64,000 nucleotides of DNA from Clostridiaceae bacterium Marseille-Q3526 (GCA_018223375.1 JAGTTS010000005.1:127001-191000), one strand, 5' to 3'; counted from the first letter of the stretch, positions 24,908-34,777 are shown. The notes: generated by a model from the letters alone, not told the origin. Translations and numbers: made by a program.

Positions 24908-26569
24908 ATGGAGACAATCAGATTTGACGAATTAAACTTGGACGCGAAAATTCTGCGTGCAGTGACAGATATGGGATTTGAGGCGGCGTCGCCGATTCAG
25001 GCTAAGGCGATTCCCCTGGAGATAGAGGGAAAGGACATTATCGGACAGGCGCAGACAGGAACGGGAAAGACGGCGGCCTTCGGCATTCCGCTTCTTCAGA
25101 AGATTGATCCGAAGAACAAGAAGCTTCAGGCAGTTGTGCTCTGCCCGACGAGAGAGCTGGCCATCCAGGTAGCGGACGAAATCCGCAGTCTGGCCAAGTA
25201 CATGCACGGCATCAAGGTACTGCCGATCTACGGCGGACAGGAGATTGTGAAGCAGATCCGTTCCTTAAAGGACGGCGTCCAGGTGATTATCGGAACTCCG
25301 GGCCGCGTGATGGATCACATGAGAAGAAAGACCATTAAGTTCGGCCAGGTTCACACAGTGGTTCTGGACGAGGCGGACGAGATGTTAAACATGGGCTTTC
25401 TGGAGGACATGGAGACGATTTTAAGCGAGCTTCCGGAGGAGCGCCAGACTGTGATGTTCTCCGCTACCATGCCGGCAGCCATTGCGGAGATCGCGAAGAA
25501 ATTCCAGAAGGAGCCGGAGATTGTCAAGGTAGTGAAGAAAGACCTGACAGTTCCCAAGGTGACTCAGTATTACTATGAGGTAAAGCCGAAGAACAAGATT
25601 GAGGTGATGTGCCGTCTGCTCGACATGTACGCTCCAAAGCTGTCCGTAGTATTCTGCAACACAAAACGCCAGGTAGACGAGCTGGTGCTGGCGCTTCAGG
25701 GCCGCGGCTATTTTGCGGAGGGACTTCACGGAGATTTGAAGCAGGTGCAGAGAGACCGGGTTATGAACGGCTTCAGAAAGGGCAGAACGGATATCTTAGT
25801 GGCGACGGACGTGGCTGCCAGAGGAATCGATGTGGATGATGTGGAAGCCGTATTTAACTACGATATTCCCCAGGATGAGGAGTATTATGTACACCGAATC
25901 GGCCGTACCGGCCGCGCAGGAAGAGAGGGAAAGGCCTTCAGCCTCGTTGTGGGAAAAGAGGTTTATAAGCTCCGCGATATTCAGCGCTACTGCAAGACAA
26001 AGATTGTGCCGCAGCCGATTCCGTCCATTGACGACGTAACGGAGATCAAGGCAGATAAGATTCTCTGCCAGGCAGAGGAGCTTCTGCAGGACAGCGATAT
26101 GAACCGCCTGATTGATATTATTGAGAAGAAGGTTCTGGAGGAGGACTACACCACCCTTGACCTGGCGGCAGGACTTCTGCGCATGATTATGGGCGAGGAC
26201 AATGAGGACATTATCGAGGATTCCAGGCCTCTGCGCTCCTTAGATGATCTGGGAGATTACAGGGACAGAAATTCCGGCAGAGGAAGAGGCGGACGCTCCG
26301 GCGGCAGAGGAGGCCGATCCGGAGGAGACGATATGGCCAGACTTTTCATCAATATTGGAAAGAACCAGAACGTGAAGCCGGGCGACATCCTGGGCGCCAT
26401 TGCAGGCGAGTCCGGAATGCCGGGAAAAATGGTGGGAAGCATCGACATGTACGACAAGTACACCTTTGTAGAGGTTCCCAGAGAGCAGGCAGACGTGGTG
26501 CTCCAGGCCATGAAGGACGTAAGGATCAAGGGTAAGAATATCCATATGGAGAAGGCCAACCGGAAATAA
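24908..26569 (+). CDS. DEAD-box RNA helicase with DbpA-type RNA-binding domain
   Basis: 553 residues. RecA-like core with Q motif, AQTGTGKT (I), PTRELA (Ia), VLDEADEM (II), SAT (III), ARGID (V) and HRIGRTGRAGR (VI). Then an RGG-like linker (GRGRGGRSGGRGGRSGG) and a C-terminal DbpA-like RNA-binding domain (FINIGKNQNVKPGDILGAI...). Such enzymes remodel RNA in ribosome assembly and decay and are often cold-induced; the long leader with a hairpin fits regulated expression. The ATG at 24908 follows AAAGGA; the same frame stays open to 24734 but that region is leader. Confidence 0.93.
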   Translation: METIRFDELNLDAKILRAVTDMGFEAASPIQAKAIPLEIEGKDIIGQAQTGTGKTAAFGIPLLQKIDPKNKKLQAVVLCPTRELAIQVADEIRSLAKYMHGIKVLPIYGGQEIVKQIRSLKDGVQVIIGTPGRVMDHMRRKTIKFGQVHTVVLDEADEMLNMGFLEDMETILSELPEERQTVMFSATMPAAIAEIAKKFQKEPEIVKVVKKDLTVPKVTQYYYEVKPKNKIEVMCRLLDMYAPKLSVVFCNTKRQVDELVLALQGRGYFAEGLHGDLKQVQRDRVMNGFRKGRTDILVATDVAARGIDVDDVEAVFNYDIPQDEEYYVHRIGRTGRAGREGKAFSLVVGKEVYKLRDIQRYCKTKIVPQPIPSIDDVTEIKADKILCQAEELLQDSDMNRLIDIIEKKVLEEDYTTLDLAAGLLRMIMGEDNEDIIEDSRPLRSLDDLGDYRDRNSGRGRGGRSGGRGGRSGGDDMARLFINIGKNQNVKPGDILGAIAGESGMPGKMVGSIDMYDKYTFVEVPREQADVVLQAMKDVRIKGKNIHMEKANRK

Positions 26570-26606
26570 ATCTAAAATTCAGGTAAATTTAAAAAATTCA
26601 AACAAT

Positions 26607-26676
26607 AAAGGAGAAAGAGACATTTCCCGTTTTCATTCAGTATAGAAGAAATCAGGAAAAGGATCTTTCTCCTTTT
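26607..26676 (+). terminator. Helicase terminator
   Basis: Perfect 12-bp arms AAAGGAGAAAGA (26607-26618) and TCTTTCTCCTTT (26664-26675) with a long 45-nt loop. The stop codon of the convergent 91-residue gene lies 5 nt further. Confidence 0.7.
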
Positions 26677-26680
26677 CAGA

Positions 26681-26956
26681 TCAAGATAAAGCATGGATGA
26701 TAAACTCAGCAATCATAAGGAAAACTCCCGTTCCAAATAAAACTTTCAAGGGCATTGCTCTGAAATCAACATGGTTGTGTAAAAGCTTGTCAGTGAACAT
26801 CAGAATTAAAACAGCCGATAACAGAATTACTCCAGACAATACTCTGATATCCGGCTGGACAGACAGAACCCCCAGCGTATCCAATAACCGCATTCCGCTG
26901 TAAACATTAAAAAGCAAAAGACATAGATACCATTTTAACGTGTTAATATAATTCAT
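26681..26956 (-). CDS. Small three-helix membrane protein
   Basis: 91 residues with three hydrophobic helices (residues about 5-30, 38-55, 68-88). No family recognised. Its start overlaps the end of the upstream secreted-protein gene by 14 nt, so the two are probably translated together and act together. The base composition is clearly more AT-rich than the window average, as is its partner, suggesting acquisition from elsewhere. Confidence 0.6.
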   Translation of the reverse strand: MNYINTLKWYLCLLLFNVYSGMRLLDTLGVLSVQPDIRVLSGVILLSAVLILMFTDKLLHNHVDFRAMPLKVLFGTGVFLMIAEFIIHALS

Positions 26957-27497
26957 AAGTCATGTACCCTGGAGTCCATCCTAAAACACCATCATTTGTA
27001 GGGCCATAAGTGTAATCTACAGTGATTTTAACACCGTTAATATTTTTATTATTTGCCAGGTCGGCTGCAATAGCAGATGCAAGATTTAATACAACGGCAA
27101 CAGGAAGATTAAATTTTTTTGCTATGGTAGCTGCAATTTGTGCGGCACTATTACCACCTGCGATTAATGTATTGATTCCTATAGTATAGGTTTGCTTATA
27201 AACATCGCCTACTTCAGGATTAGTAGGAAATGCTTTTGGTGATATAGTATTTAAAGTATTTAAACGCTCCTGCTCAATTTTTAATAAAATATTTTGTTCA
27301 TCCTCTGTATATCCATACATATCCATTAACATTTTTAGATTCTCTTCATGCTGTTTTGTGTAAGTAGTGGCTGTAGCACATTCAGAGGTAAGAAAGTCTA
27401 ACTTAATATTTTGAGGAGTTTCTGCAGCGAAAGCAATGTTACTCGTTAATAAGCTAATAAGACATATAAGAGCAAGATAAATTTTTCCTTTTTTCAT
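26943..27497 (-). CDS. Secreted hypothetical protein
   Basis: 184 residues. A clear signal peptide (MKKGKIYLALICLISLLTS..., cleavage near AFA-AE), a helical acidic domain (residues 30-80), then a hydrophobic, glycine/alanine-rich segment (INTLIAGGNSAAQIAATIAKKF and LPVAVVLNLASAIAADLA) that could insert in membranes, and an aromatic end (YGPTNDGVLGWTPGYMTYELY). GGAGG precedes the ATG. Together with the downstream 91-residue membrane protein it resembles the layout of a secreted bacteriocin-like protein with a small immunity-like partner, but no motif proves that. Confidence 0.7.
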   Translation of the reverse strand: MKKGKIYLALICLISLLTSNIAFAAETPQNIKLDFLTSECATATTYTKQHEENLKMLMDMYGYTEDEQNILLKIEQERLNTLNTISPKAFPTNPEVGDVYKQTYTIGINTLIAGGNSAAQIAATIAKKFNLPVAVVLNLASAIAADLANNKNINGVKITVDYTYGPTNDGVLGWTPGYMTYELY

Positions 27498-27722
27498 AGA
27501 TTTCCTCCGAAATAAAAAATTAGTTTATAGTTAATAGATAATATCTCCAAAGGAATTCCTCCTCTCAATAATATAATAACCAATATACTATTTTTGATAA
27601 TGATATTACAAAAAAATATATATGTCAATAAAATAAATAGATAATATGGATTTGATAATAAAATAAACATACAAATATATAAAAATATGATGAAATATCT
27701 TGCTTCAAACCACGCCTTAGCT

Positions 27723-27782
27723 GGAAAAAAGAGATATTTTTCGGTGACTTCAAGTGGAACAAGAAAAATATCTCTTTTTTCC
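27723..27782. repeat. Conserved-loop hairpin repeat, copy C
   Basis: A perfect 20-bp inverted repeat (27723-27742 with 27763-27782) with loop GGTGACTTCAAGTGGAACAA. The stem is A/T-rich and unrelated to that of copy A, yet the loop matches copy D at 18 of 20 positions. It lies in the divergent region between the 27497 (minus) and 27883 (plus) genes. The rest of 27498-27882 is AT-rich with no convincing gene. Confidence 0.85.
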
Positions 27783-27882
27783 GATATCCAAATCTTTAGA
27801 AAATCTTTCATTTTTTCTGTCTTCCCTGTTTAGATTTTTGCCCTATACTGGCCCTATCAAAACAGAAGAGGGGGAGACGGAT

Positions 27883-28110
27883 ATGAATGGATGGGATCTG
27901 GCAGAGGTTCTGTTTCCTGTTTTAGGCATGGTGGCGGCAGTGAACCTGCTGATTCAGTTTTTTCAGATTGCTTGGGAAGAATTCCGAAGATGTAGTATAA
28001 TCAGAGCAGAACGGAACAAGACTCGAAAAGAGCAGAAAAAATCAGAAATTTATGGAGATGACAGGCAGCTATGGAAATTCAGACAGGAGCGGACGCAGGA
28101 ACTATTTTAA
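27883..28110 (+). CDS. Small hypothetical membrane protein
   Basis: 75 residues: one hydrophobic helix (about residues 7-30) and a strongly basic tail. GAGGGGGA precedes the ATG. It overlaps the response regulator gene that follows by 40 nt in another frame, which is rather long for a genuine overlap, so it may be a leader peptide or a spurious frame. No family recognised. Confidence 0.4.
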   Translation: MNGWDLAEVLFPVLGMVAAVNLLIQFFQIAWEEFRRCSIIRAERNKTRKEQKKSEIYGDDRQLWKFRQERTQELF

Positions 28111-28814
28111 TTGTGGAGGATGATAAGGAAATCCGCCAGGGAATCGAGATATTTTTGAAAGGCCAGGGATACCGGGTATTTCAGGCGGCAGACGGCATAG
28201 AGGGACTTAAAATCATTGAGGAGCAGGATATTTCCCTGGCTATTGTGGATGTGATGATGCCGCGGATGGACGGGATTACTATGGTGATTAAGCTGAGGGA
28301 AAAATACGATTTCCCGGTGATTTTTCTTTCCGCCAAATCGGAGGAGGTGGACAAGATTATGGGGCTTAACATGGGGGCGGACGACTATGTGACAAAGCCG
28401 TTTACGCCTATGGAGCTTTTAGCCAGAGTGGGTTCTCAGCTTCGCCGGTATCAGCGCTTTCTGCGCCTTCTTGAGGAACGGCAGTCTGGAACAGCCAGGG
28501 CGCAGGAGGAGCGGGTATACCGGATTGGAGGACTGGAGCTTCATGAGGACACAGTGGAGGTATTTGTGGACGGAGCTCCTGTGAAGGCCACTCCCATGGA
28601 ATTTAAAATCCTCCTTCTTCTGATGAAGCATCCGGGCCGGGTGTTCTCGGCGGACGAGATCTACGAGCGGGTGTGGAACGAGCGGGCGGTCAATACAGAC
28701 ACAGTGATGGTACATGTGAGAAACATACGGGAAAAGATTGAAATCAATCCCAGAAATCCAAAATATTTAAAGGTGGTGTGGGGAGTTGGCTATAAAATTG
28801 AGAAACAGCAGTAG
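28071..28814 (+). CDS. OmpR-family response regulator
   Basis: 247 residues. Receiver domain with phospho-acceptor D60 in LAIVDVMMPRMDG, FLSAK and TKPFTPMELLAR; winged-helix effector ending VMVHVRNIREKIEINPRNPKYLKVVWGVGYKIE. The closest general resemblance is to VanR-type regulators. The kinase gene that follows starts inside its last codons (29-nt overlap), showing coupled synthesis. The start ATG at 28071 has only a weak GGAG 12 nt upstream. Confidence 0.92.
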   Translation: MEIQTGADAGTILIVEDDKEIRQGIEIFLKGQGYRVFQAADGIEGLKIIEEQDISLAIVDVMMPRMDGITMVIKLREKYDFPVIFLSAKSEEVDKIMGLNMGADDYVTKPFTPMELLARVGSQLRRYQRFLRLLEERQSGTARAQEERVYRIGGLELHEDTVEVFVDGAPVKATPMEFKILLLLMKHPGRVFSADEIYERVWNERAVNTDTVMVHVRNIREKIEINPRNPKYLKVVWGVGYKIEKQQ

Positions 28815-30648
28815 AGAGAAAAAAGAGATGGGATCCTGGACGGGAATCCTTCTGGCGTTTTTGATTACGGCTTTCATCGCCGCAGGCGTGATGGCGTTTT
28901 ATCCCTGGCTTTCCTCGGAGATGGCAGAGGGAAAGCGGGTTTTTACGGCAAAAGAGTGGGAACAGCTCACAGGCTCTTCCGGCAGTGAGGCGGAGTATGA
29001 TTATGAAACAGAGTCCTATGATTCTGTCGTGATCAGCGACTATGATTACTATGAAAATAACGGCGGATACGTCTCCTATGGCGCTCATGTAAGCCACAGA
29101 GGCGACGAGGTGTGGGTGCTTCCGGGATATGGAAGAGTTCAGGCGGCCTTGGGACTTATTACCCTGTGCGCAGCGGCTCTTGTCACCGTGTCGGCGGCAG
29201 TGTTCGCGGCAGTGAAGCCTCTCAAAATGACGGAATCTGTCCTGTTCAAGGCTCCCTTTGAAATCATGCTTTTCGCAGGATTCATGATTCTGGGGGCGTC
29301 CATCGGTTCCGGCATGGGGCCGGGCATGGCATGCGCGTCCTTAAGCGGCGAGACGATGGCGGTTTTGACAACAGAGTATTACCACCTGGATGCAGAGACG
29401 GCGCAGGTTATTATGATGGCTCTCAATTACGGTGCATGGCTTTTTATGGGGCTGGCGCTCTTCTGGATGATGGAAACGGCCATGTCCTTCTTTACCGTGG
29501 GGCCAGTCAGATGGTTTAAGGAGAGGACGCTTACAGGAAAGCTTGGAAGGGCGCTTAAAAAGGCGGCGTCCAGGACCTGCCGGGAGCTGGAGCAGATTGA
29601 CTTCAATGAGAAATCGACCAGAAGTATTTTAAAGATTGTAGGAATTAACTTTATTTTGCTGACCGTGCTGTGCAGCCTGTGGTTTTACGGGATTTTCGGC
29701 CTCCTGGTTTACTCGGCGGTGCTTTATGTGATTTTACAGAAGGCCTATGGCCGGGTGCGGGAAAAGTACCAGAATCTTTTAAAGGTGACAAATGAGCTGG
29801 CGGAAGGCAACCTGGATGTGGAGATTACAGAGGATCTGGGAGTGTTTGAACCGTTTCGAAGGGAGATAGGAAAGATTCAGTCCGGCTTTAAGAAGGCCGT
29901 GGACGCCGAGGTGAAGAGCCAGCGGATGAAAACGGAACTGATTACCAATGTTTCCCATGATTTGAAGACGCCTCTCACAGCGATCATTACTTATGTTAAC
30001 CTTTTAAAGGAACCTGGTATTACAAACCAGGAGAGGGAGGAGTACGTTCAGGTGCTGGAACGCAAATCCCTGCGCCTGAAGGCTCTGATTGAGGATCTGT
30101 TCGAGGTCAGCAAGGCCAACAGCCAGACCATGAAGCTGAATCTGATGGAAGTGGACGTGGTAAGCCTGATGAAGCAGGTGAAGCTGGAGCTTTCAGAGCA
30201 GCTTTCAGACAGCGGGGTTGATTTTCGTTTTCAGCTTCCGGAGAAAAGGGTGGCGCTGACTCTTGACAGCGAAAAAACCTATCGGATTTTTGAAAATCTG
30301 CTGGTCAACATAGCCAAATACGGAATGCCGGGAACCAGGGCTTATGTGGAGATTGAGGAGACAGGAATGCCGGAGGCAGACGAGGGCGGCGCAGCTTCGG
30401 AGGCCGGGGAGAACAGGGAAAACCGCGGAGAAGTGAGAATCTCCATGAAAAATATCTCGGCCTCTGAGCTTCCAAAAGACGCCGGGGAGCTGACAGGACG
30501 TTTTGTGCGGGGTGATCAGTCCAGAAATACGGAAGGATCCGGCCTGGGCCTGGCGATTGTGAAGAGCTTTGTGGAGCTTCAGAAGGGAAGCTTCCAGGTG
30601 GAAACGGAGGCAGACTTGTTCAAGGCAGTGATTGTGTGGAAGAAATAA
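28786..30648 (+). CDS. Two-component sensor histidine kinase, multi-pass
   Basis: 620 residues from the TTG at 28786; an ATG at 28828 is an alternative. TM1 near residues 18-40, an extracellular loop rich in Asp and Tyr (EAEYDYETESYDSVVISDYDYYENNGGY), then about five further helices, a HAMP-like segment, and the HisKA box ITNVSHDLKTPLTAIITYV with H391. The HATPase domain has a shortened N box (ENLLVNIAKYGMPGTRA), an acidic insert, and GSGLGLAIVKSF. The acidic Tyr-rich loop could sense a cationic peptide or metal; that is inference. A promoter for the next gene starts directly after its stop. Confidence 0.9.
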   Translation: MAIKLRNSSREKKEMGSWTGILLAFLITAFIAAGVMAFYPWLSSEMAEGKRVFTAKEWEQLTGSSGSEAEYDYETESYDSVVISDYDYYENNGGYVSYGAHVSHRGDEVWVLPGYGRVQAALGLITLCAAALVTVSAAVFAAVKPLKMTESVLFKAPFEIMLFAGFMILGASIGSGMGPGMACASLSGETMAVLTTEYYHLDAETAQVIMMALNYGAWLFMGLALFWMMETAMSFFTVGPVRWFKERTLTGKLGRALKKAASRTCRELEQIDFNEKSTRSILKIVGINFILLTVLCSLWFYGIFGLLVYSAVLYVILQKAYGRVREKYQNLLKVTNELAEGNLDVEITEDLGVFEPFRREIGKIQSGFKKAVDAEVKSQRMKTELITNVSHDLKTPLTAIITYVNLLKEPGITNQEREEYVQVLERKSLRLKALIEDLFEVSKANSQTMKLNLMEVDVVSLMKQVKLELSEQLSDSGVDFRFQLPEKRVALTLDSEKTYRIFENLLVNIAKYGMPGTRAYVEIEETGMPEADEGGAASEAGENRENRGEVRISMKNISASELPKDAGELTGRFVRGDQSRNTEGSGLGLAIVKSFVELQKGSFQVETEADLFKAVIVWKK

Positions 30649-30649
30649 A

Positions 30650-30678
30650 TTGTAGGGAGGAGAGGACTCTGATATAAT
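30650..30678 (+). promoter_or_regulatory. Promoter of the BTAD gene
   Basis: TTGTAG (30650-30655) and TATAAT (30673-30678), spacer 17 nt, just after the kinase stop codon. Confidence 0.65.
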
Positions 30679-30778
30679 ATTCCCCAGAAGGAGCTCTGCC
30701 TGCCAAAGAAGGCGGACAGAGGCGTCCGGCCTGAAACGGGGTGGGTTTCAGAAGGGCAGGAAAGGTAAGGGAAATGGA

Positions 30779-31921
30779 TTGGAATATGAAGTGACGCTTC
30801 TGGGGATACCGGGTGTTTGCAGGGATCGGGAGCCGGTTCGGTTTCCTTACAGGAAGGCAGAGGGGATTTTTTATTATCTGTGCGTGGAAAAGCACACGAA
30901 CCGGGACGAACTGGTCTCCCTGTTCTGGGGATCCGGGGACGAGGCCTCCGGCCGGAAAAACCTGAGGCAGGCTCTGTTTCAGCTCAGAAAGCTTTTGGGG
31001 GAGGAAGTGATTGTCCTCCAGGGCAGAAATGATTTAAAGCTCAATCAGCGGGTGGAGATTAAGACAGACTGGGATATGCCGGAACGTGATTTTTCCCTTT
31101 GCCAGGAGAGATTCCTGGATTTTTTTTATCTGAAGGACTGCCCGGAGTTTGAGGATTGGGTGGAAGAAAAAAGAAATCAGCAGACAGCCAGAATCCTGCG
31201 GGAGCTGAAGGCGCAGCTGGAGGAACCGTCCGCAGTCAGAAATCCGGAGCGGATCCGCCTCCTAATCGACACATGGAAGCATTGGAGCCCGTGGGATGAG
31301 GAGATGGTTCTGACCGGCATGAGGCTTTACGGGCAGGCGGAAAAATACGACTGGGGAGTGAAGCTGTATCAGGAGTATGCCCGCCGCCTGAAGGAGGATC
31401 TGGATGAGGAACCGTCCCACCAGGCAGAGGTTCTGTTTCAGACGCTGCTCCACAGAAAAGAGGTGTCTTCTCTGAGAAGCCAAACGTCAAAGGAGGCGTT
31501 TTTCGGCCGCCTGGCGGAGATACAGGCTGTTGACGAGCAGATTTTCCTGTTTCTCAGCAATGAGGACGCCAGGTCTGTGATCATAGAAGGCGAGGTGGGC
31601 GTGGGAAAGACAGCCCTGATGAGGCAGATTTTCGGGATGGATCACAGGGGAGAGGCCCTGGAAATTTACGCCAACTGCTACGGCGCGGAATCGGACGTTC
31701 CGTTGCGGGCATTCAGAGACTGTTTTCAATGTCTGGAGCGTCTGCATGGGGAACGCAGGATTTCCCTGTCAGGAAAGGAGGAGCGGCTGATCCGCAGAAT
31801 GACCTCGGGAGAGGGGCGAACGGCGCTTTACCACTACGAGAGAAGCTCCGAACGGCAGCAGGCGGAGGCAGTCTGCGCGCGCCTGGAGGCAGAAGCGTTA
31901 AAAAGGAAAGAAAAGGCTTAA
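30779..31921 (+). CDS. Short BTAD/SARP-type regulator with partial ATPase domain
   Basis: 380 residues from a TTG start (GGTAAGGG upstream). An N-terminal OmpR-like winged helix (YRKAEGIFYYLCVEKHTNRDELVSLFW...RKNLRQALFQLRKLL) and a bacterial transcriptional activator domain (tetratricopeptide-like, residues about 90-235) are followed by a P-loop (GEVGVGKTALMRQIF). The protein ends about 95 residues later with no Walker B or sensor motifs. Full-length relatives carry a complete AAA/NACHT-like ATPase and C-terminal repeats, so this looks truncated. The Lys/Glu-rich tail and a terminator 43 nt after the stop suggest a real end rather than a base-call error. Confidence 0.75.
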   Translation: MEYEVTLLGIPGVCRDREPVRFPYRKAEGIFYYLCVEKHTNRDELVSLFWGSGDEASGRKNLRQALFQLRKLLGEEVIVLQGRNDLKLNQRVEIKTDWDMPERDFSLCQERFLDFFYLKDCPEFEDWVEEKRNQQTARILRELKAQLEEPSAVRNPERIRLLIDTWKHWSPWDEEMVLTGMRLYGQAEKYDWGVKLYQEYARRLKEDLDEEPSHQAEVLFQTLLHRKEVSSLRSQTSKEAFFGRLAEIQAVDEQIFLFLSNEDARSVIIEGEVGVGKTALMRQIFGMDHRGEALEIYANCYGAESDVPLRAFRDCFQCLERLHGERRISLSGKEERLIRRMTSGEGRTALYHYERSSERQQAEAVCARLEAEALKRKEKA

Positions 31922-31963
31922 AAAGGCATAGAACGATATAGAAAAATACTATCAATCACGGAG

Positions 31964-32015
31964 AAATCAGACTGAAAAAATTCTTAATTTTAGAAGAGTA
32001 TCAGTCTGATTTTTT
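31964..32015 (+). terminator. Terminator after the BTAD gene
   Basis: Perfect 12-bp arms AAATCAGACTGA (31964-31975) and TCAGTCTGATTT (32001-32012), then T-run. Confidence 0.82.
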
Positions 32016-32155
32016 GTCTATATACGGAAAATATTTTATTTTTCTTGAAATTAAAGGGAGAGTTGACGGTTTTTTAACGGCGGATCCGTATGATAGAAAA
32101 CAGAAGAGAAAGAGAACGGCGCTAGAAATGATAAGAGATAAAAGGAGGAGACAGA

Positions 32156-33378
32156 ATGAGCCCAGAGGAAACAAGGATGATGGAAGCCATTGACAGAAGC
32201 AGAGAGAAGCTTCACAAAATAGCCAGACGGATCTGGGAATTTAAGGAGGTAGGCTGGGAAGAGTTCAATTCCTCTCTGCTTCTGATGAACGAGCTGGAAC
32301 GGGAAGGATTTGAGGTAGAGAGAGGGCTGACGGGAAGGCATCCGAAATTTGACCAGGAGATCGATATGCCGACAGCCTTTAAGGCGGTGTTTCACGGAAA
32401 AGAGGACGGACCTGTGGTGGGCGTCCTGCTGGAGTACGACGCTCTCCCAAACGGCCACGCCTGCGGCCACAACCTGATCTCCTCCGCCGGCTTTGCGGCG
32501 GCCCTGGAGCTTAAGGAGGCGTTCCAGGAGAAGGGAACCGTGATTGTCTATGGCACCCCTGCAGAGGAGCTGGAAGGATCGAAACACTATATTTTAGAGG
32601 GCGGCTGCATGGACGAGGTGGATTTAATGCTGGCCAGCCACTATGGATCGGACTGGGGCTCTGAGGTGACAGGCAAGGCCATTGTGTGGCCGACCCACGA
32701 CAACTGGGTGACCTTTAAGGGAGGGCCTCCCATGCCTCCTCCTCGCCGGAAAAGGGCAGAAGCGCCCTGGACGCAGTGATTTTAACCACCATGGGACTGG
32801 AATTTTTAAGAGAGCACATGCCGGAAACCAACCGGATTCACTACATTATTTCAAAGGGAGGCACAGCGGCCAACTCGGTTCCCGACCTGGCTACCCTGAA
32901 TGTGGAGCTGCGCACCAACGATTCGGCAGAGCTGAATTCCCTTATGAAGCGGGTGGACAATGTGATAAAGGGCACGGCGCTGATGACAGACACGACGCCT
33001 GTGTACCGCTGGGACGCTCCCTGGTACTGCGCGACGCCGGTTCCCACCCTGTACCGCAGAGCGGCCCTGTATGCCGCGGATCTGGGAATCGACAGCTCCC
33101 GCTTTACCTTCGGAAACCTGCCCAAAGCCTCCTCGGATCTGGGCTGTGTGGCCTACAGAATTCCAACGGTGGAGATTACCTTCCCCATTGTGCCGGACGG
33201 AGAGCCTGTACCGGTAGGCCATGCCGACGAGACGGCCTGTATTACGGGAAACGAGTATCCGATTGACCAGAGTATTCTGGCCGGAAAGCTGATGGCTCTG
33301 ACGGGACTTCGGATTGGGGGAAATAAAGAGGAGCTGGATCTGATTCAGTCAGAATTTGCCAGCCATTTTAAAGAGTAG
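32156..33378 (+). pseudogene. M20-family amidohydrolase, frameshifted
   Basis: Two frames together cover one M20 enzyme of about 407 residues. The first (32156-32779) has LEYDALPNGHACGHN and PAEELEGSKHY; the second continues with TTMGLEFLREHMPETNRIHYIISKGG. Reading one base differently near 32717-32727 restores KG-ASHASSSPEKGRSALDAVILTT, the normal start of the dimerisation domain, so one base is missing in or near AAGGGAGGGCC. Either a real inactivating mutation or a base-call error in a G-run. GGAGG precedes the ATG. It forms an operon with the permease that follows, also frameshifted. Confidence 0.85.
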
Positions 33379-33414
33379 GGGAGGCCCTGAACAGGGGGAA
33401 AGGAGAGTCAGACT

Positions 33415-34762
33415 ATGTCAAAGCAGTTAACATCCACAAAGGATCTGAAGCGTGTTCTGGGATCTGATGGCAATCGGAGTCGGATCCATTATCGGCTCTG
33501 GAATTATGTCTCTGACAGGAATCGGAATTGAGAGAACAGGACGTTCCATTTTTATTGCGTTTATGATAGGAGGATTTATTGCACTGCTGTCCCGAACGCC
33601 GCAGATTTTCCTGAATTCTGTGGCCAGATACAGAGGCGGAGACTATTCTATGGTGGGAACCTTTTTAGGCCCCAGGTGGACAGGAACCTATTCTATGATT
33701 TCCCTTCTCACCAGCGTGACGCTGGCTATGTACGCCCTGTCATTTGCCGACTACGCCATGCCGTTTCTGCCGTGGCTGACAAGAAAGGCCATTGCTCTCA
33801 GCGTGCTGACGATTCTCTTTGTAACCAACGTGTTTGGCGTCAACGCTTTTGCCAAGATTCAGGGAGCGGCGGTAATCCTGCTGGTAATCGCGCTGACGGT
33901 ATTTACAGGTGTAGGTCTCGCCAACCTAGATCCGAATTATTTTGATCCTGCTACTTTTATGCCCAACGGACTTTCCGGACTGTGGAGCGCGGCGGTGCTT
34001 ATGAGCTATACCTGCGACGGCGCCCAGTACGTGACTCAGATGAGCGCGGAGGCAAAGAATCCTACCAGGGATATTCCACGGGTTATGCTGTTTTCCACGC
34101 TGGGAATCGCAGCCTTTTACGGCCTGATGGGCGTAGTGGCAGCGGGCGTGCTTCCCGTAGACCAGGTTGCCGGCCAGCCTTTAAACGTGGTAGCTGAGGC
34201 CGTGCTTTCCAAGCCGTTATACTACCTGTTCATGATCGGAGGCGCATGGATGGCCCTGCTCACCACGCTGAACAGCTCCATCGCTTCCTGTACGAAACCA
34301 TTAATGCAGGCCTGCAACGACGGCTGGTATCCGTCCTCTCTGGCAAGACTTCATCCCAAGTTCAGAACACCCATTATTCTGCTGGAAATTTACTATGTGA
34401 TTGGATTTGTGCCGATTATGTTTAACTTCGATATCGGCATTATCAGCGATATTACAATTACCGTAGGCTCTATCACAAAAGCCATGATCATTTTAAGCCT
34501 GCTTCGGATGCCCAAGGTGCTGCCGGGCGCGTGGAAGCAGTCCAATTTCCATGTGAAGGACAGCATGCTGATGGCAATCGGAGTGCTGGATCTGATTGTA
34601 GTTGTAATTTCAGGAGTTACCTCCTCCTTAGAGCTTCCGGTTAAGCTGCTGGCGGCGAATCTGGCTGTCGTAGTATTTGCCTTTGTATTTGGAAGCGTCC
34701 GTTTCAGAAGCGGAAAAGTGAAGGTGGAAAAGAGCTACGAGCTTCCGGAGGAAGAGGCGTAA
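33415..34762 (+). pseudogene. APC-family amino acid permease, frameshifted near the N terminus
   Basis: Twelve-helix amino acid/polyamine transporter (FWDLMAIGVGSIIGSGIMSLTG opening, later SYTCDGAQYVTQMSAEAKNPTRDIPR). The natural start is ATG 33415 (AAGGAG upstream, MSKQLTSTKDLKRVL), but that frame is lost at about 33455-33462 and the permease continues one frame over from 33452. The junction GTTCTGGGATCTG looks like the product of a slip between short repeats or a single-base insertion. From 33452 alone the protein would need a GTG without binding site. It pairs with the frameshifted M20 gene 36 nt upstream. Confidence 0.82.
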
Positions 34763-34777
34763 GATAGGCAGGATATA

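Noticed and set aside
27494..27811. 105-codon minus-strand frame upstream of the secreted-protein gene
   Set aside because: Its first third is a translation of hairpin repeat copy C and the rest is very AT-rich; the binding site is weak, so I treat it as a chance frame.
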